Source: Fictibacillus phosphorivorans
Lineage (GTDB): Bacteria > Bacillota > Bacilli > Bacillales > Fictibacillaceae
Assembly (NCBI RefSeq): GCF_001619875.1
Contig: NZ_LRFC01000038.1
Location: 62,001-126,000, forward strand
DNA length: 64,000 nucleotides
Reading direction: 5' to 3'
Numbering within the stretch: the first letter of the stretch is position 1; the number at the start of each line of letters is the position of its first letter. The position numbers were made by a program, and so were the translations under genes. Positions 20,138-28,592 of this stretch are shown here, piece by piece. The notes under the pieces are model-generated. The model saw only the letters and a list, made by a program, of their open reading frames with translations. It ran no database searches and was not told where the DNA came from.

Positions 20138-20907
20138 GTATGAGAAAAAATATCGTCTTGGTGGCTTTTAATTCGTTTTAATTGTGCAACGATAATGATG
20201 CTGATAATGACAAGCAAGAACCAAGAGCTGATCTTACCAATGTGAACGAGTGACCAAGACGCTTCCTGATTAGGGTACTGCCAGGCTCCAAGAAACGTTG
20301 TAATGTTCTCCGCAATCCAGATAAAAAATCCAATCAGCAAAAAAGAAAGAAGGATTGGCATCTTATAGACACGGTCATTAATCGTATAATGTACAACTGT
20401 CTTATAAAAGATAGGAAATAAGAGCAGAATTAGAATCCACCTGGCATCAAACGAGTAATGATGGGTAAAAAAGTTTAAATAGATCATTACACATATTCCA
20501 AAAGAAAAAAGAGAATTCGGCCAACCCGTAATCTGAAGATCTAACCTCCGCCAGCTTTGACAAATATAGCTAGCAACACTTGCATACATAAAACCGCTGT
20601 AGAGAGGTACACCGTAAATTTTAGAATAGGCTTCTTCAGGATAGCTCCAAGATCCCATATGTACTTTAAAAAGCTCAAGAGCTAAGCCGATCAAGTGAAA
20701 GACACAGATGACTTTTAGTTCATCTATCGTTTCAAGCTTCGTTACGATCATGGCAACCTGTGTGATGAGACATAAAAGAAGTATGAAATCGTATCGTGGG
20801 ATGAGCGGAATGCTGACGAATTTTGAAAGAGCTAACGCACCAAAGATGATGACTGGAAAGATGCAAGAAAGTGCTTGTAAATAAGTGAATTGCAGAAGCG
20901 CCCTCAT
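20125..20907 (-). CDS. DUF817 integral membrane protein (YoaT-like)
   Basis: 260 residues with about eight hydrophobic helices. The segments FKVHMGSWSYPEEAYSKIYGVPLYSGFMYASVASY and ITTFLGAWQYPNQ correspond to the conserved blocks of DUF817 proteins. The ORF is open to 20988, but the ATG at 20907 has AAGGTGG upstream and starts immediately before the first helix. The biochemical function of the family is not known. It is on the same strand as, but separated from, the acyl-CoA-dehydrogenase-like gene upstream. Confidence 0.85.
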   Translation of the reverse strand: MRALLQFTYLQALSCIFPVIIFGALALSKFVSIPLIPRYDFILLLCLITQVAMIVTKLETIDELKVICVFHLIGLALELFKVHMGSWSYPEEAYSKIYGVPLYSGFMYASVASYICQSWRRLDLQITGWPNSLFSFGICVMIYLNFFTHHYSFDARWILILLLFPIFYKTVVHYTINDRVYKMPILLSFLLIGFFIWIAENITTFLGAWQYPNQEASWSLVHIGKISSWFLLVIISIIIVAQLKRIKSHQDDIFSHTKHL

Positions 20908-21029
20908 GAGTAAACCACCTTTTATCGATTGATATGGAAATATATTGTATCCATAATAACCTATGGTGATGTAAAACTCATCATACAAAAAAATGTTTAG
21001 TTTAACATGAATCTGTTAGTTGACTTCTT

Positions 21030-22187
21030 TTATTTAAGTGCTGCATCTGCTAATGAATAGACGATCGCATCATCTGTTGGCGGATTATGAAGGCCAGCTC
21101 TCACATCTCGAAAATGCCGCTGCAGCGGGTTTTGTACAGAAAGACTTCTAGCTCCAACGATTCTCATCGCGAGATCAACGACTCTGTTTGCGCTGTTTGT
21201 TACAGAATGCTTAACAGCAGCGAGTTCTGTCGCTAGATTTTGACGTTGTTCTGGGTGGTTTACCCATTTTTCAGCAACGGCATGAAGAATGGTTCTTGCC
21301 TGAAAGAGCTCAAGTTCTATCTTTCCAATCTTTCTTCTTACTTCTGGTACGTCTGAGATAGGTCCTGATAAAGTGTTAGGACTATACTCTGATGCAAATG
21401 CAATTGCATAATTCCGCGCTGCTTTTGCAATACCCAGGTATACAGCAGGCACCTGCAAATACCAGCCCTTTGGTATGCTGTTCTTCCCATCTTCTATGAC
21501 AAGAAGATTTTCCTGTGGTACGTAAACGTCTTTTAATAGCAGATCATCACTCTTTGTACCTCTCATCGAGATGCTGTCCCAAGTTTCCTTAACAAAAACG
21601 CCTTTTTCTTGGTGGTTCACTAAGAAAAATCCTTTATGATTGGTTCCTGAGATCGTCGCTGTAATGACCGAAAAATCAAGGGCTTCTGCCATAGACGTAA
21701 AAGCTTTGCTTCCGTTGATCAGCCATCCATCTGCTTTCTTTACGGCAGATGTAGTAGGCATACCCCCTCGAGAAGGGCTTCCTGTTGCACGCTCTGTTTG
21801 AGCCAAATTAATGAGTGCTTTATGTTCCACAACTTTCCGGCTAAGATCAGCGAATGAATTACCACTCCAATGACGGTTTTCTGCCGCCTCTAAAAGGGTA
21901 CCCAAATGCCACCCAAGAGAAAGGGCAGTAGGAGCATCTCCCTCAGCTAAATGCTCTTGTATCGTTAAAAACTCGAGAAGGTTTAACCCCTTACCACCAT
22001 ATTCTTTTGGAATGGTGAGAGAAAGAAAGTTATGATTCTTCAGGTCTTGAAAGTTCTCATGGGGAAAAACGCCTTCACGATCTACATGCTCTGCTCGTTT
22101 CTTGAAGTTTTCTTTTAATGCTAGAGCAGTATTTATCGCTTCTTCAAAACTATCTTTTTGAATGGTTTTTCTCAAAGATATGCTCAT
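21030..22187 (-). CDS. Acyl-CoA dehydrogenase-family flavoprotein, sulfur-scavenging type
   Basis: 385 residues with the full acyl-CoA dehydrogenase fold: N-terminal helices, a beta domain with ATGSPSRGGMPTTSA, and C-terminal helices with VGARSLSVQNPLQRHFRDVRAG. The sequence is closer to the DszC/SfnB-type flavin-dependent monooxygenases than to fatty-acid enzymes. The gene is preceded by a SAM riboswitch on its own strand, and its divergent neighbours are a DszA/NtaA-type monooxygenase and MetQ. It therefore probably takes part in releasing sulfur from organosulfur compounds when methionine is short. AGGAGGGAACC precedes the ATG. A 128-bp repeat element lies in its 5' leader. Confidence 0.85.
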   Translation of the reverse strand: MSISLRKTIQKDSFEEAINTALALKENFKKRAEHVDREGVFPHENFQDLKNHNFLSLTIPKEYGGKGLNLLEFLTIQEHLAEGDAPTALSLGWHLGTLLEAAENRHWSGNSFADLSRKVVEHKALINLAQTERATGSPSRGGMPTTSAVKKADGWLINGSKAFTSMAEALDFSVITATISGTNHKGFFLVNHQEKGVFVKETWDSISMRGTKSDDLLLKDVYVPQENLLVIEDGKNSIPKGWYLQVPAVYLGIAKAARNYAIAFASEYSPNTLSGPISDVPEVRRKIGKIELELFQARTILHAVAEKWVNHPEQRQNLATELAAVKHSVTNSANRVVDLAMRIVGARSLSVQNPLQRHFRDVRAGLHNPPTDDAIVYSLADAALK

Positions 22188-22261
22188 GGTTCCCTCCTAA
22201 AGTTTTTTAAATTGGTTTTAGAATTTGGTCTTTTGATTTTATAAAAAGACTTCATTGAAAA

Positions 22262-22389
22262 GTTGATTGTAGTGTAAGGTGCGAGACTCCTGTGGGACAG
22301 GAAGGGAGGTGAGACACTTAAAAGTGAAACGCCAGAATGTGGCTCACCCCCTGCCCCACGGAAAGCGAGCACCTGAAACGGAAATCAAC
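22262..22389. repeat. Dispersed palindromic element, copy 1
   Basis: The ends GTTGATT and AATCAAC are inverted, with inner complementary segments (AGGTGCGAGACTCC / GCGAGCACCT). It is closely related to the copies at 52332-52461 (inverted) and 61464-61591. It lies between the minus-strand SAM riboswitch and its target gene, inside the 5' untranslated leader. Confidence 0.88.
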
Positions 22390-22421
22390 AGCTATCAAGT
22401 ACTTCAAAGAACAACTAAGCA

Positions 22422-22453
22422 CAAAAAAGCCCTCTTTCAAAGACGAAAGAGGA
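22422..22453 (-). terminator. Expression-platform terminator of minus-strand SAM riboswitch
   Basis: CCTCTTTC-GTCTTT-GAAAGAGG followed by GCTTTTTT on the minus strand forms a strong intrinsic terminator 30 bases after the aptamer. Confidence 0.88.
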
Positions 22454-22479
22454 CGTAAATTCCATGATGCTCACACGCT

Positions 22480-22590
22480 CTCTCATCTATCAGACATTCA
22501 AAAAACATCTGCTGGAATTAGCACCTTTCTTTAAAAAAGCGGTTGCTGCAGGATCATAGGACCAGTTCCTCCCCTGACTCTTGATAAGAA
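22480..22590 (-). promoter_or_regulatory. S-box (SAM) riboswitch aptamer upstream of acyl-CoA-dehydrogenase-like gene
   Basis: Reading the minus strand, P1 TTCTTATC pairs with GATGAGAG. Conserved S-box blocks follow in order: AAGAGTCAGGGGAGGAACTG, GTCCTATGATCCTGCAGCAA and AAGGTGCTAATTCCAGCAGA. When SAM is bound, the downstream terminator should form and the organosulfur gene is off. Confidence 0.9.
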
Positions 22591-22617
22591 TCATACAATA
22601 TTCATTTATTAGTCATC

Positions 22618-22647
22618 ACTATAAAGCATCAAGCAAACCGCTGTCAA
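22618..22647 (-). promoter_or_regulatory. Sigma-A promoter of minus-strand SAM riboswitch
   Basis: TTGACA (22642-22647), an 18-base spacer and TATAGT (22618-22623) on the minus strand place the start of transcription just before the aptamer. Confidence 0.7.
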
Positions 22648-22694
22648 TTAAAAACTGAAAACTAAGAACATTTACTCATTTCTAAAATAAATCG

Positions 22695-22723
22695 TTGACA
22701 GACCATTTTTATTCCTGTATATT
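22695..22723 (+). promoter_or_regulatory. Sigma-A promoter of plus-strand SAM riboswitch
   Basis: TTGACA (22695-22700), a 17-base spacer and TATATT (22718-22723) lie about 27 bases before the aptamer. The promoter is back-to-back with the minus-strand one. Confidence 0.8.
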
Positions 22724-22749
22724 CTGTTGATAAATTCAATAATATCGAT

Positions 22750-22918
22750 TTCTTATCGAGAGAGGTGGAGGGACTGGCCCTTTGAAGCCTCGGCAACAAC
22801 TATTTTTAGTACTGTGCCAATTCCAGCAAGCGGAATCGCTTGAAAGATAAGAGGAAACGTATACGTATGTTTTTTTGACGTATCTTCAAACCTCTTCTTA
22901 CATGTGAAGAGGTTTTTT
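22750..22918 (+). promoter_or_regulatory. S-box (SAM) riboswitch with terminator, upstream of monooxygenase/metQ
   Basis: The aptamer spans 22750-22853: P1 TTCTTATC pairs with GATAAGA, and the canonical GAGAGGTGGAGGGACTGGCC, GAAGCCTCGGCAACA and GTGCCAATTCCAGCAAG blocks are present. The expression platform is the terminator AACCTCTTC / GAAGAGGTT plus T-run (22889-22918). The GATAAGAGG end of P1 can alternatively pair with CCTCTT as antiterminator. Confidence 0.95.
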
Positions 22919-22967
22919 ATTTTCTCTTGGAACAGGTACGAAAATACAGGATACGGAGGAATTTATT

Positions 22968-24359
22968 TTGAGTAAAGAAATTTTGTTTAACGCGTTTGAG
23001 ATGACGAGTGCCATGCATAATTCTCATGGCCTTTGGAAGCACCCTGAGAACAAGAGACACCGAAACTATAAGGATCTGAATTATTGGATTGAATACGCAA
23101 AACTTCTCGAAAAGGGGAAGTTTGATGCAGTGTTTTTTGCAGATGTACTAGGTGTTTATGACGTGTACAAAAGAAGCAAGCATCCGTCGATCCGCGATGG
23201 ACTGCAAGTGCCTTTAAACGATCCAGCGCTTCTCATATCTGCGATGGCGAGTGTTACTGAAAATCTATCGTTTGCCATTACGGTCAGTACGACGTATGAA
23301 CAGCCTTTTGGCAACGCGAGACGTTTTTCCACACTTGATCACTTAACAAAAGGTCGTATCGCTTGGAATGTGGTCACGTCTTACTTGCCGAACGCTGCAA
23401 GAAATTTTGGTTTAGAGGATATGATCAAACATGATGAACGGTACAACATTGCTGATGAATATCTAGAAGTGTCATACAAGCTTTGGGAAAACAGCTGGGA
23501 AGATGGTGCATTTGTTGAAGACCACGAAACCAATACGCTTGTAGATCCTGAGAAAGTTCATGAAATCAATCACGATGGCCACTATTTTAAAGTGGAAGGG
23601 CCACATTTAAGCGAACCATCCTTACAGCGGACTCCTGTTATCTATCAAGCTGGAACATCAGAGCGGGGCCGTGATTTTGCAGCAAAGCATGCAGAGTGTA
23701 TTTTTGTCGGTGGACCAACACCAGAAAGAATTCGTTTTTATGCTGACGATATTCGTAAACGCGCTGTAAAACATGGACGTAATCCAGAAAACATTAAGAT
23801 CTTTTCGTTTTTAAACGTGGTGGTCGGAAATACCACTGAGGAAGCAGAAGAAAAGTTTAAAGCATATACAAGCGTCTGGAGTGCTGAAGCGGCAAAAGCG
23901 CAATACGGAGCAAGCGGCTATGATATTGCCGAATATGAAGAGTTAGATCCTGATCTTCCGTTTGGTTACAACAAATCCACAGAGGGCGGACATTATAAAG
24001 CGGCTATGCTTACAACCGATGCGCCAAAACCGCTTACGGTGGGAGAAGTATTAACTCGTTTTGAATCACCAGATAGAAGTAGTTTTATCATCGGCAACCC
24101 AGAAGAAGTAGCAGATGGTATACAAGCTCAATTTGAAAAATCAGGAGTAGATGGATTCAACTTAAACCATCTCGTTACACCAGGTGATCTAGAATCTTTT
24201 GTGGAGTTGGTTGTACCCGTTCTTCAAGAGCGAGGACTGTACAAAAAAGAATATAAACAAGGCACACTTCGAGAAAAATTATTCTCCCAAGGGGAGCCGC
24301 TATTGCCAAATGATCATCCGGCGGCAAAATTCAGAAGAGCCTTTGTGGAAAGTAAATAA
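22968..24359 (+). CDS. LLM-class flavin monooxygenase, NtaA/SnaA/DszA family
   Basis: 463 residues with a bacterial-luciferase-like TIM barrel that uses reduced FMN and oxygen. The conserved starts LFNAFEMTSAMHNSHGLWKHP, FDAVFFADVLGVYDVYK, GRIAWNVVTSYLPNAARNFG and VIYQAGTSERGRDFAAKHAE are typical of the NtaA/DszA group, which oxidises sulfones, sulfonates or chelators. It starts at TTG 22968 behind GGAGGA. Control by the SAM riboswitch and cotranscription with metQ point to oxidative sulfur scavenging. The flavin reductase partner is not encoded here. Confidence 0.9.
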   Translation: MSKEILFNAFEMTSAMHNSHGLWKHPENKRHRNYKDLNYWIEYAKLLEKGKFDAVFFADVLGVYDVYKRSKHPSIRDGLQVPLNDPALLISAMASVTENLSFAITVSTTYEQPFGNARRFSTLDHLTKGRIAWNVVTSYLPNAARNFGLEDMIKHDERYNIADEYLEVSYKLWENSWEDGAFVEDHETNTLVDPEKVHEINHDGHYFKVEGPHLSEPSLQRTPVIYQAGTSERGRDFAAKHAECIFVGGPTPERIRFYADDIRKRAVKHGRNPENIKIFSFLNVVVGNTTEEAEEKFKAYTSVWSAEAAKAQYGASGYDIAEYEELDPDLPFGYNKSTEGGHYKAAMLTTDAPKPLTVGEVLTRFESPDRSSFIIGNPEEVADGIQAQFEKSGVDGFNLNHLVTPGDLESFVELVVPVLQERGLYKKEYKQGTLREKLFSQGEPLLPNDHPAAKFRRAFVESK

Positions 24360-24380
24360 TAAAGTGGGGAGAGAGACAAA

Positions 24381-25190
24381 TTGAGAAGATATTCATTACT
24401 TTTATTTGCAGTCTTTATTAGTGTTCTATTGTCAGGTTGTGGTGCTTCAGGAGAAAACGAGAAAAAGGAAATTACTCTAGGCGCTACCGTTCCATACAGT
24501 GATATGCTTGAAAAAGGAGTAAAGCCGTATCTTGAGAAAAAGGGATACAAAGTTGAAGTGAAAGAGTTTAACGATTATGTCCAGCCTAATATTTCATTAA
24601 AAAGCGGTTCATTGGACGCAAACCTCTTTCAGCATAAGGTTTATATGGACGCCTTTGGAAAAGAGAATAATATGAAACTCGCTTCTGTTATAACGGTGCC
24701 CACTGCACCAATCGGCATCTACTCTAAGAAATATAAAACATTAGATGAAATAAAGCCTGGAAGCACGGTTACTCTAGCAAATGATCCGACTAACTTATCG
24801 AGAGGGTTAACGGTTTTACGAGATAACGGATTAATCGAGATTGATAATTCCGCAAACCCTTTAAAAGTATCTGAAAAAGACGTTACTAAAAACCCAAAAA
24901 ATCTCAAGTTTCAGCCAGTAGAGGCTGCGCAAACACCACGAACACTAGACTCGGTAGATCTCGCGGCAGTGAACGGAAACTTTGCCCTCTCTTCAGGTCT
25001 GGACTTAAAGGATGCTCTTGTTAAAGACAAACTGCCTGAGGAGATCATTAATCGAATTGTTGTACTCGAAAATGATAAGAATTCCAAACTTGCTAAAGAT
25101 CTTAAAGCTGCAGTAGAATCTGAAGAATTTAGAAAAGTGATAGAGCGTAATTTTGGAGAGTTTCATAAGCCAGATTGGATGAGTAAATAA
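24381..25190 (+). CDS. metQ: MetQ/NlpA-family substrate-binding lipoprotein
   Basis: 269 residues. The lipoprotein signal peptide ends in the lipobox LLSGC, with the lipidated Cys near residue 20. The NlpA fold follows (ITLGATVPYSDMLEKGVKPYLEKKGYKVEV, DANLFQHKVYMDAFGKENN, AAVNGNFALSSGL). It would capture methionine, methionine sulfoxide or another organosulfur ligand outside the membrane. The TTG start follows GGGGAGAG. It is 21 bp after the monooxygenase gene and under the same SAM riboswitch. No MetN ATPase or MetI permease gene is adjacent, so it must share a transporter encoded elsewhere. Confidence 0.9.
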   Translation: MRRYSLLLFAVFISVLLSGCGASGENEKKEITLGATVPYSDMLEKGVKPYLEKKGYKVEVKEFNDYVQPNISLKSGSLDANLFQHKVYMDAFGKENNMKLASVITVPTAPIGIYSKKYKTLDEIKPGSTVTLANDPTNLSRGLTVLRDNGLIEIDNSANPLKVSEKDVTKNPKNLKFQPVEAAQTPRTLDSVDLAAVNGNFALSSGLDLKDALVKDKLPEEIINRIVVLENDKNSKLAKDLKAAVESEEFRKVIERNFGEFHKPDWMSK

Positions 25191-25277
25191 ATAGACAAAA
25201 AAACTTGTCCAATAGCCGTTACCAACTCCCTTAACCTTCATAGAATATCCTATGTTGACTCGGAAGGGGGACTTCTA

Positions 25278-25457
25278 TTGAATAACTGCCCGCACTGCGG
25301 CCTTTTTCGGTATGATTTAAGCGGCTGCATCTGCTCTGATCAAGACACTCATTTCGATTGGAATAAGAGATATATCGATGAGATCTTCAACGCAAAGAAT
25401 GGTCATGTACAAGCATCTAAAAAGATGAAAATACAACAGAATCTATCAGATCGATAA
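25278..25457 (+). CDS. 59-residue zinc-ribbon-like miniprotein
   Basis: A short ORF starts at TTG 25278 behind GGAAGGGGG (spacing seven) and ends at TAA 25457. The N-terminus has four closely spaced cysteines (NNCPHCGLFRYDLSGCICSD), fitting a small metal-binding knuckle. The rest is polar and charged. No family is recognised. The strong ribosome site and the Cys pattern make it likely to be real. It lies between metQ and a terminator, possibly with its own promoter. Confidence 0.65.
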   Translation: MNNCPHCGLFRYDLSGCICSDQDTHFDWNKRYIDEIFNAKNGHVQASKKMKIQQNLSDR

Positions 25458-25485
25458 TCGCAATTAGCCTTATCTTTTCTACTAA

Positions 25486-25536
25486 AAAATGAGCTGACAA
25501 TGCTTTTGTCTAGGACAAAGGCATAAGTCAGCTTTT
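25486..25536 (+). terminator. Rho-independent terminator
   Basis: AGCTGAC (25492-25498) with GTCAGCT (25527-25533) and internal TGC/GTC pairing is followed by T-rich sequence; it ends the zinc-ribbon gene. Confidence 0.75.
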
Positions 25537-25544
25537 TACATGCA

Positions 25545-25577
25545 AGAAAAAAGCAGACCTCTTTAACAAGGTCTGCT
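25545..25577 (-). terminator. Terminator of GNAT gene
   Basis: AGCAGACCT pairs with AGGTCTGCT around an eight-base loop, with a T-run on the minus strand. Confidence 0.85.
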
Positions 25578-25590
25578 ATTTCCTTCTCTT

Positions 25591-26082
25591 CTATGGACGA
25601 AGTGACGGAGGTGTATTCAACTTTCTAACATATGAAGAGCGTTCACTTGGCAAAGAATCAGTGTTAGAGGTTTCAATATTTTTTTGAATGACAATACTTG
25701 AACCGATTTGCCCTTGTACCTTAAAGCCCCAATGCTTAAATACGTTTAATGCATCGGTATTGTCCTCATCTACTGTACCAAAAACAGTGTGGATGCCTTG
25801 TTCCAACAAGTGTTTTTCGAAAACTGGAAGAAAGGAGCTGGCGATCCCTTTTCCTTGATGCTTCGTATCTAAAACAACATAGTCCACAAAAATCATGTTT
25901 CCAATTCTAAAACGATAACAAACAAAACCTACAATTTGGTTATTGCTTTCACAGATAACCATGACTTCATTCGCCATTTTTAAAATTAACTCGATTACCT
26001 CTCTGCGGACTTGAAAGTTATTAACGACTAAATCTGCTAATAAAGGATCGTCTTTACCAGGAACCCGTTTACGAATATACAA
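25591..26082 (-). CDS. GNAT-family N-acetyltransferase
   Basis: 163 residues from the TTG at 26082, chosen because AAGGGGG lies seven bases upstream; the ORF is open to 26166 without support. The acetyl-CoA motif is DTKHQGKGIASSFLPVFEKHL and the C-terminal DNTDALNVFKHWGFKVQG completes the fold. Substrate is unknown. It is transcribed alone and converges with the zinc-ribbon miniprotein gene. Confidence 0.82.
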   Translation of the reverse strand: MYIRKRVPGKDDPLLADLVVNNFQVRREVIELILKMANEVMVICESNNQIVGFVCYRFRIGNMIFVDYVVLDTKHQGKGIASSFLPVFEKHLLEQGIHTVFGTVDEDNTDALNVFKHWGFKVQGQIGSSIVIQKNIETSNTDSLPSERSSYVRKLNTPPSLRP

Positions 26083-26723
26083 ATATATTCCCCCTTGTAT
26101 TACTTTGAAAAGGGAAGATTGATGAAAAAAAGCAAAATTGTATCTTAAATGGTTGTCAAAAAACACTGATGCAGTTATTCCGAAATATCCCCTATGCTTG
26201 TACTATATGTGGTTATCTATGAAAAAGTTTGGATATTGTCCCATCTTAAGCTAAAAAGGCATCGGCCTATTTATGAAAGGTTAAATACAAATGCAAAAGC
26301 CGGAGAAATCTCCGGCTTTTCTAGCATTTTCCAATTATGCTGGTCTTTTTTTACAAGTTTTCTTTCTTTTCTTTGGACCAAAAAGGGCTTGTAGTAGGCT
26401 CACTATAGACACCCCCTTCTATACCGAACTTCAGAGAAGAGGACCTTCTGTTCCCCCTCTATCCTATCTTACGCAAGCTTGTCTCAATTGCTTGGACAAA
26501 TAACGATTTTAGAAAAAATGGATTAAGAAAAATACATACGTTCAAGTAATGATAGAATTTTGTTTATAATTTAAGGAAAAAGATTTGAAGATAAAGTGGA
26601 AGTCATTCATGGATATTGTGAGAGAACAACGAAAACATATATGTCCTTGAGTATTTGGTTTTTACATTGCTTGGACTCCTGCATGGTTTGTTAAAATAAA
26701 AGCTACATTTGTTTGAATGAATA
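26083..26723. other. Gene-poor region with a strong hairpin
   Basis: Roughly 640 bp without a supported gene. A perfect 12-bp hairpin with a two-base loop, AAAAGCCGGAGA-AA-TCTCCGGCTTTT, sits at 26295-26320 and could end a small transcript on either strand. A short hydrophobic frame near 26650-26715 (VFGFYIAWTPAWFVK) may be a gene remnant. No repeats were seen. Confidence 0.5.
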
Positions 26724-26768
26724 AAAAAACCACTGACATAATGGCAATTCCATTACATCAGTGGTTTT
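26724..26768 (-). terminator. Terminator of POT transporter gene
   Basis: AAACCACTGA (26727-26736) pairs with TCAGTGGTTT (26758-26767); the minus-strand side is followed by T-rich sequence. Confidence 0.85.
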
Positions 26769-26781
26769 ATGCATGTTGTTA

Positions 26782-28272
26782 TTAACGAACACCTTTCATG
26801 AACACTTGAATCTTTGGTGCGAGCATGAACAGGATAAGACTTAGAAGAATGGCTACTCCACCAATTACTCCAAAGTACATCATTTCGGTTTTATCTGTAT
26901 AAAATTTAACGATTTGTGCGTTAATTGCCTGTGCAGCTGCACTGGATAAGAACCATAAGCTCATTGTTTGTGCTGAGAATGCAGCAGGTGCAAGTTTCGT
27001 TGTTGCAGAAAGACCTACAGGTGATAAGAGAAGCTCACCAATTACAACGATAAAATAACTAAGAACAAGCCATAATGGATTTACTAGTGCGTCTTCTCCG
27101 CCAAAGTATGCAGGCAGAAGAATAACAAGGAATGATAGTCCAGCAAATAATAAACTTAAAGCAAATTTCTTAGGTACTGACGGCTGACGGTCACCAAGCT
27201 TCACCCAGATCCAAGCGAATAACGGCGCTAGAACAATGATGAACAATGGGTTTAATGATTGGAACCAAGCAGGTGAAATTGTGATACCTGCAAATTCAAG
27301 GTCTGTACGCTTGTCTGCATATACAGCAAGAATGGTAGACCCTTGTTCTTGAATAGCCCAGAACATTACAGAAGCAATAAATAACGGGATATAAGCGATA
27401 ATTCTTGAACGCTCGGTTGCCGTCGTTTTTGGGCTGCGGTACATTACGATAAAGTAAAGTGTCGGAATGGTAATACCGAAAATACCAACTAGAGTAATGA
27501 ATACGTCTAATGTAAAGATACCAGCAGGGATTGTTGTACCTAAGATTACAGCTAACGCAACCACACTAATACCAACGATTAATGAAACTTTTTTCTTCTC
27601 AGCAGGTGATAATGGGTTGGGCACATAAGTACCTGCAAGACCAAGATTCTTTTTCTTAGTAACAGCAAATACGATTAGTCCTAAAAGCATACCAAGTGCA
27701 GCAATCCCAAATCCTAGATGGAAGCTAGTTTTTGAAACTTCCCCTACAATCAATGGAGAGATGAAAGCACCTAGGTTAATACCCATATAGAAAATACTGA
27801 AACCAGCATCTCGGCGATTATCTTCAGGTGAATACATGTCACCTACAACGCTTGAAACGTTAGGTTTAAGTAAGCCTGTCCCAATTACGATAAAGACCAT
27901 TGAAATAAACAACATAGTCAGATCGCCTGGTAATGATAAGACAATGTGTCCGATCATTATTAAAATACCACCATAGAATAACGCTCTAGATGTACCAAAA
28001 ACTCTGTCTGCTAACCAACCACCGATTACACCTGACATATATACGAGTGAACCATAAATGGACATAATAGCTAAAGCAGTGGACTCTTCTAGCCCTAAAC
28101 CACCTTTAGAAACCTCATAGTACATGTAATAAATGAGGATCGCTCTCATCCCATAATAAGAAAAGCGTTCCCAAAACTCAGTGAAGAATAGTGTGAATAG
28201 ACCTTTAGGATGTCCAAAGAAGCCTTTTTGAGGTACACTATCCGCAATTTTCTGTCTATTGATGTCTGACAT
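26782..28272 (-). CDS. dtpT: POT-family di/tripeptide:H+ symporter
   Basis: 496 residues with about 14 helices, major facilitator superfamily. The POT signature EFWERFSYYGMRAILIYYM carries the proton-coupling ExxER, and the second signature is GFSIFYMGINLGAF. It imports di- and tripeptides across the cytoplasmic membrane. GGAGG precedes the ATG. Monocistronic with its own terminator; the 5' region (28273-28592) is shared divergently with rlmN. Confidence 0.93.
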   Translation of the reverse strand: MSDINRQKIADSVPQKGFFGHPKGLFTLFFTEFWERFSYYGMRAILIYYMYYEVSKGGLGLEESTALAIMSIYGSLVYMSGVIGGWLADRVFGTSRALFYGGILIMIGHIVLSLPGDLTMLFISMVFIVIGTGLLKPNVSSVVGDMYSPEDNRRDAGFSIFYMGINLGAFISPLIVGEVSKTSFHLGFGIAALGMLLGLIVFAVTKKKNLGLAGTYVPNPLSPAEKKKVSLIVGISVVALAVILGTTIPAGIFTLDVFITLVGIFGITIPTLYFIVMYRSPKTTATERSRIIAYIPLFIASVMFWAIQEQGSTILAVYADKRTDLEFAGITISPAWFQSLNPLFIIVLAPLFAWIWVKLGDRQPSVPKKFALSLLFAGLSFLVILLPAYFGGEDALVNPLWLVLSYFIVVIGELLLSPVGLSATTKLAPAAFSAQTMSLWFLSSAAAQAINAQIVKFYTDKTEMMYFGVIGGVAILLSLILFMLAPKIQVFMKGVR

Positions 28273-28592
28273 AAGACAACCTCCTTTAGTTCATTAAATA
28301 TAATACTTTGAAATATTTATTATTGTCAAAAGTTTTCGGCTTATCTATTATTACAGGTTCTTATGCATTCGTAAATGGAAATTACAACCTATGAAGCCGT
28401 TTTCACTTATAACTATGCAAATACAAAGTATAAAAAGTGTATAAATTTTGTATAGAAATTACCCGGATAGTATGTACAAAAGGATCAAAATAATTGTAAG
28501 GTGTTGGGAAAATACTTATAACATTGTGATACGAGTAAGATTTCAGTAGTATAGAAGAATAAGTTTAAGGTTTTGAAAAGAGGTCTTGATCA

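Noticed and set aside
22184-22372. Minus-strand ORF across palindromic element copy 1
   Set aside because: Chance frame through the repeat; no ribosome site or conserved protein features.
26291-26503. 70-codon ORF starting in the 26295-26320 hairpin
   Set aside because: Its start codon is buried by the hairpin, ribosome site is poor and no family is recognisable.
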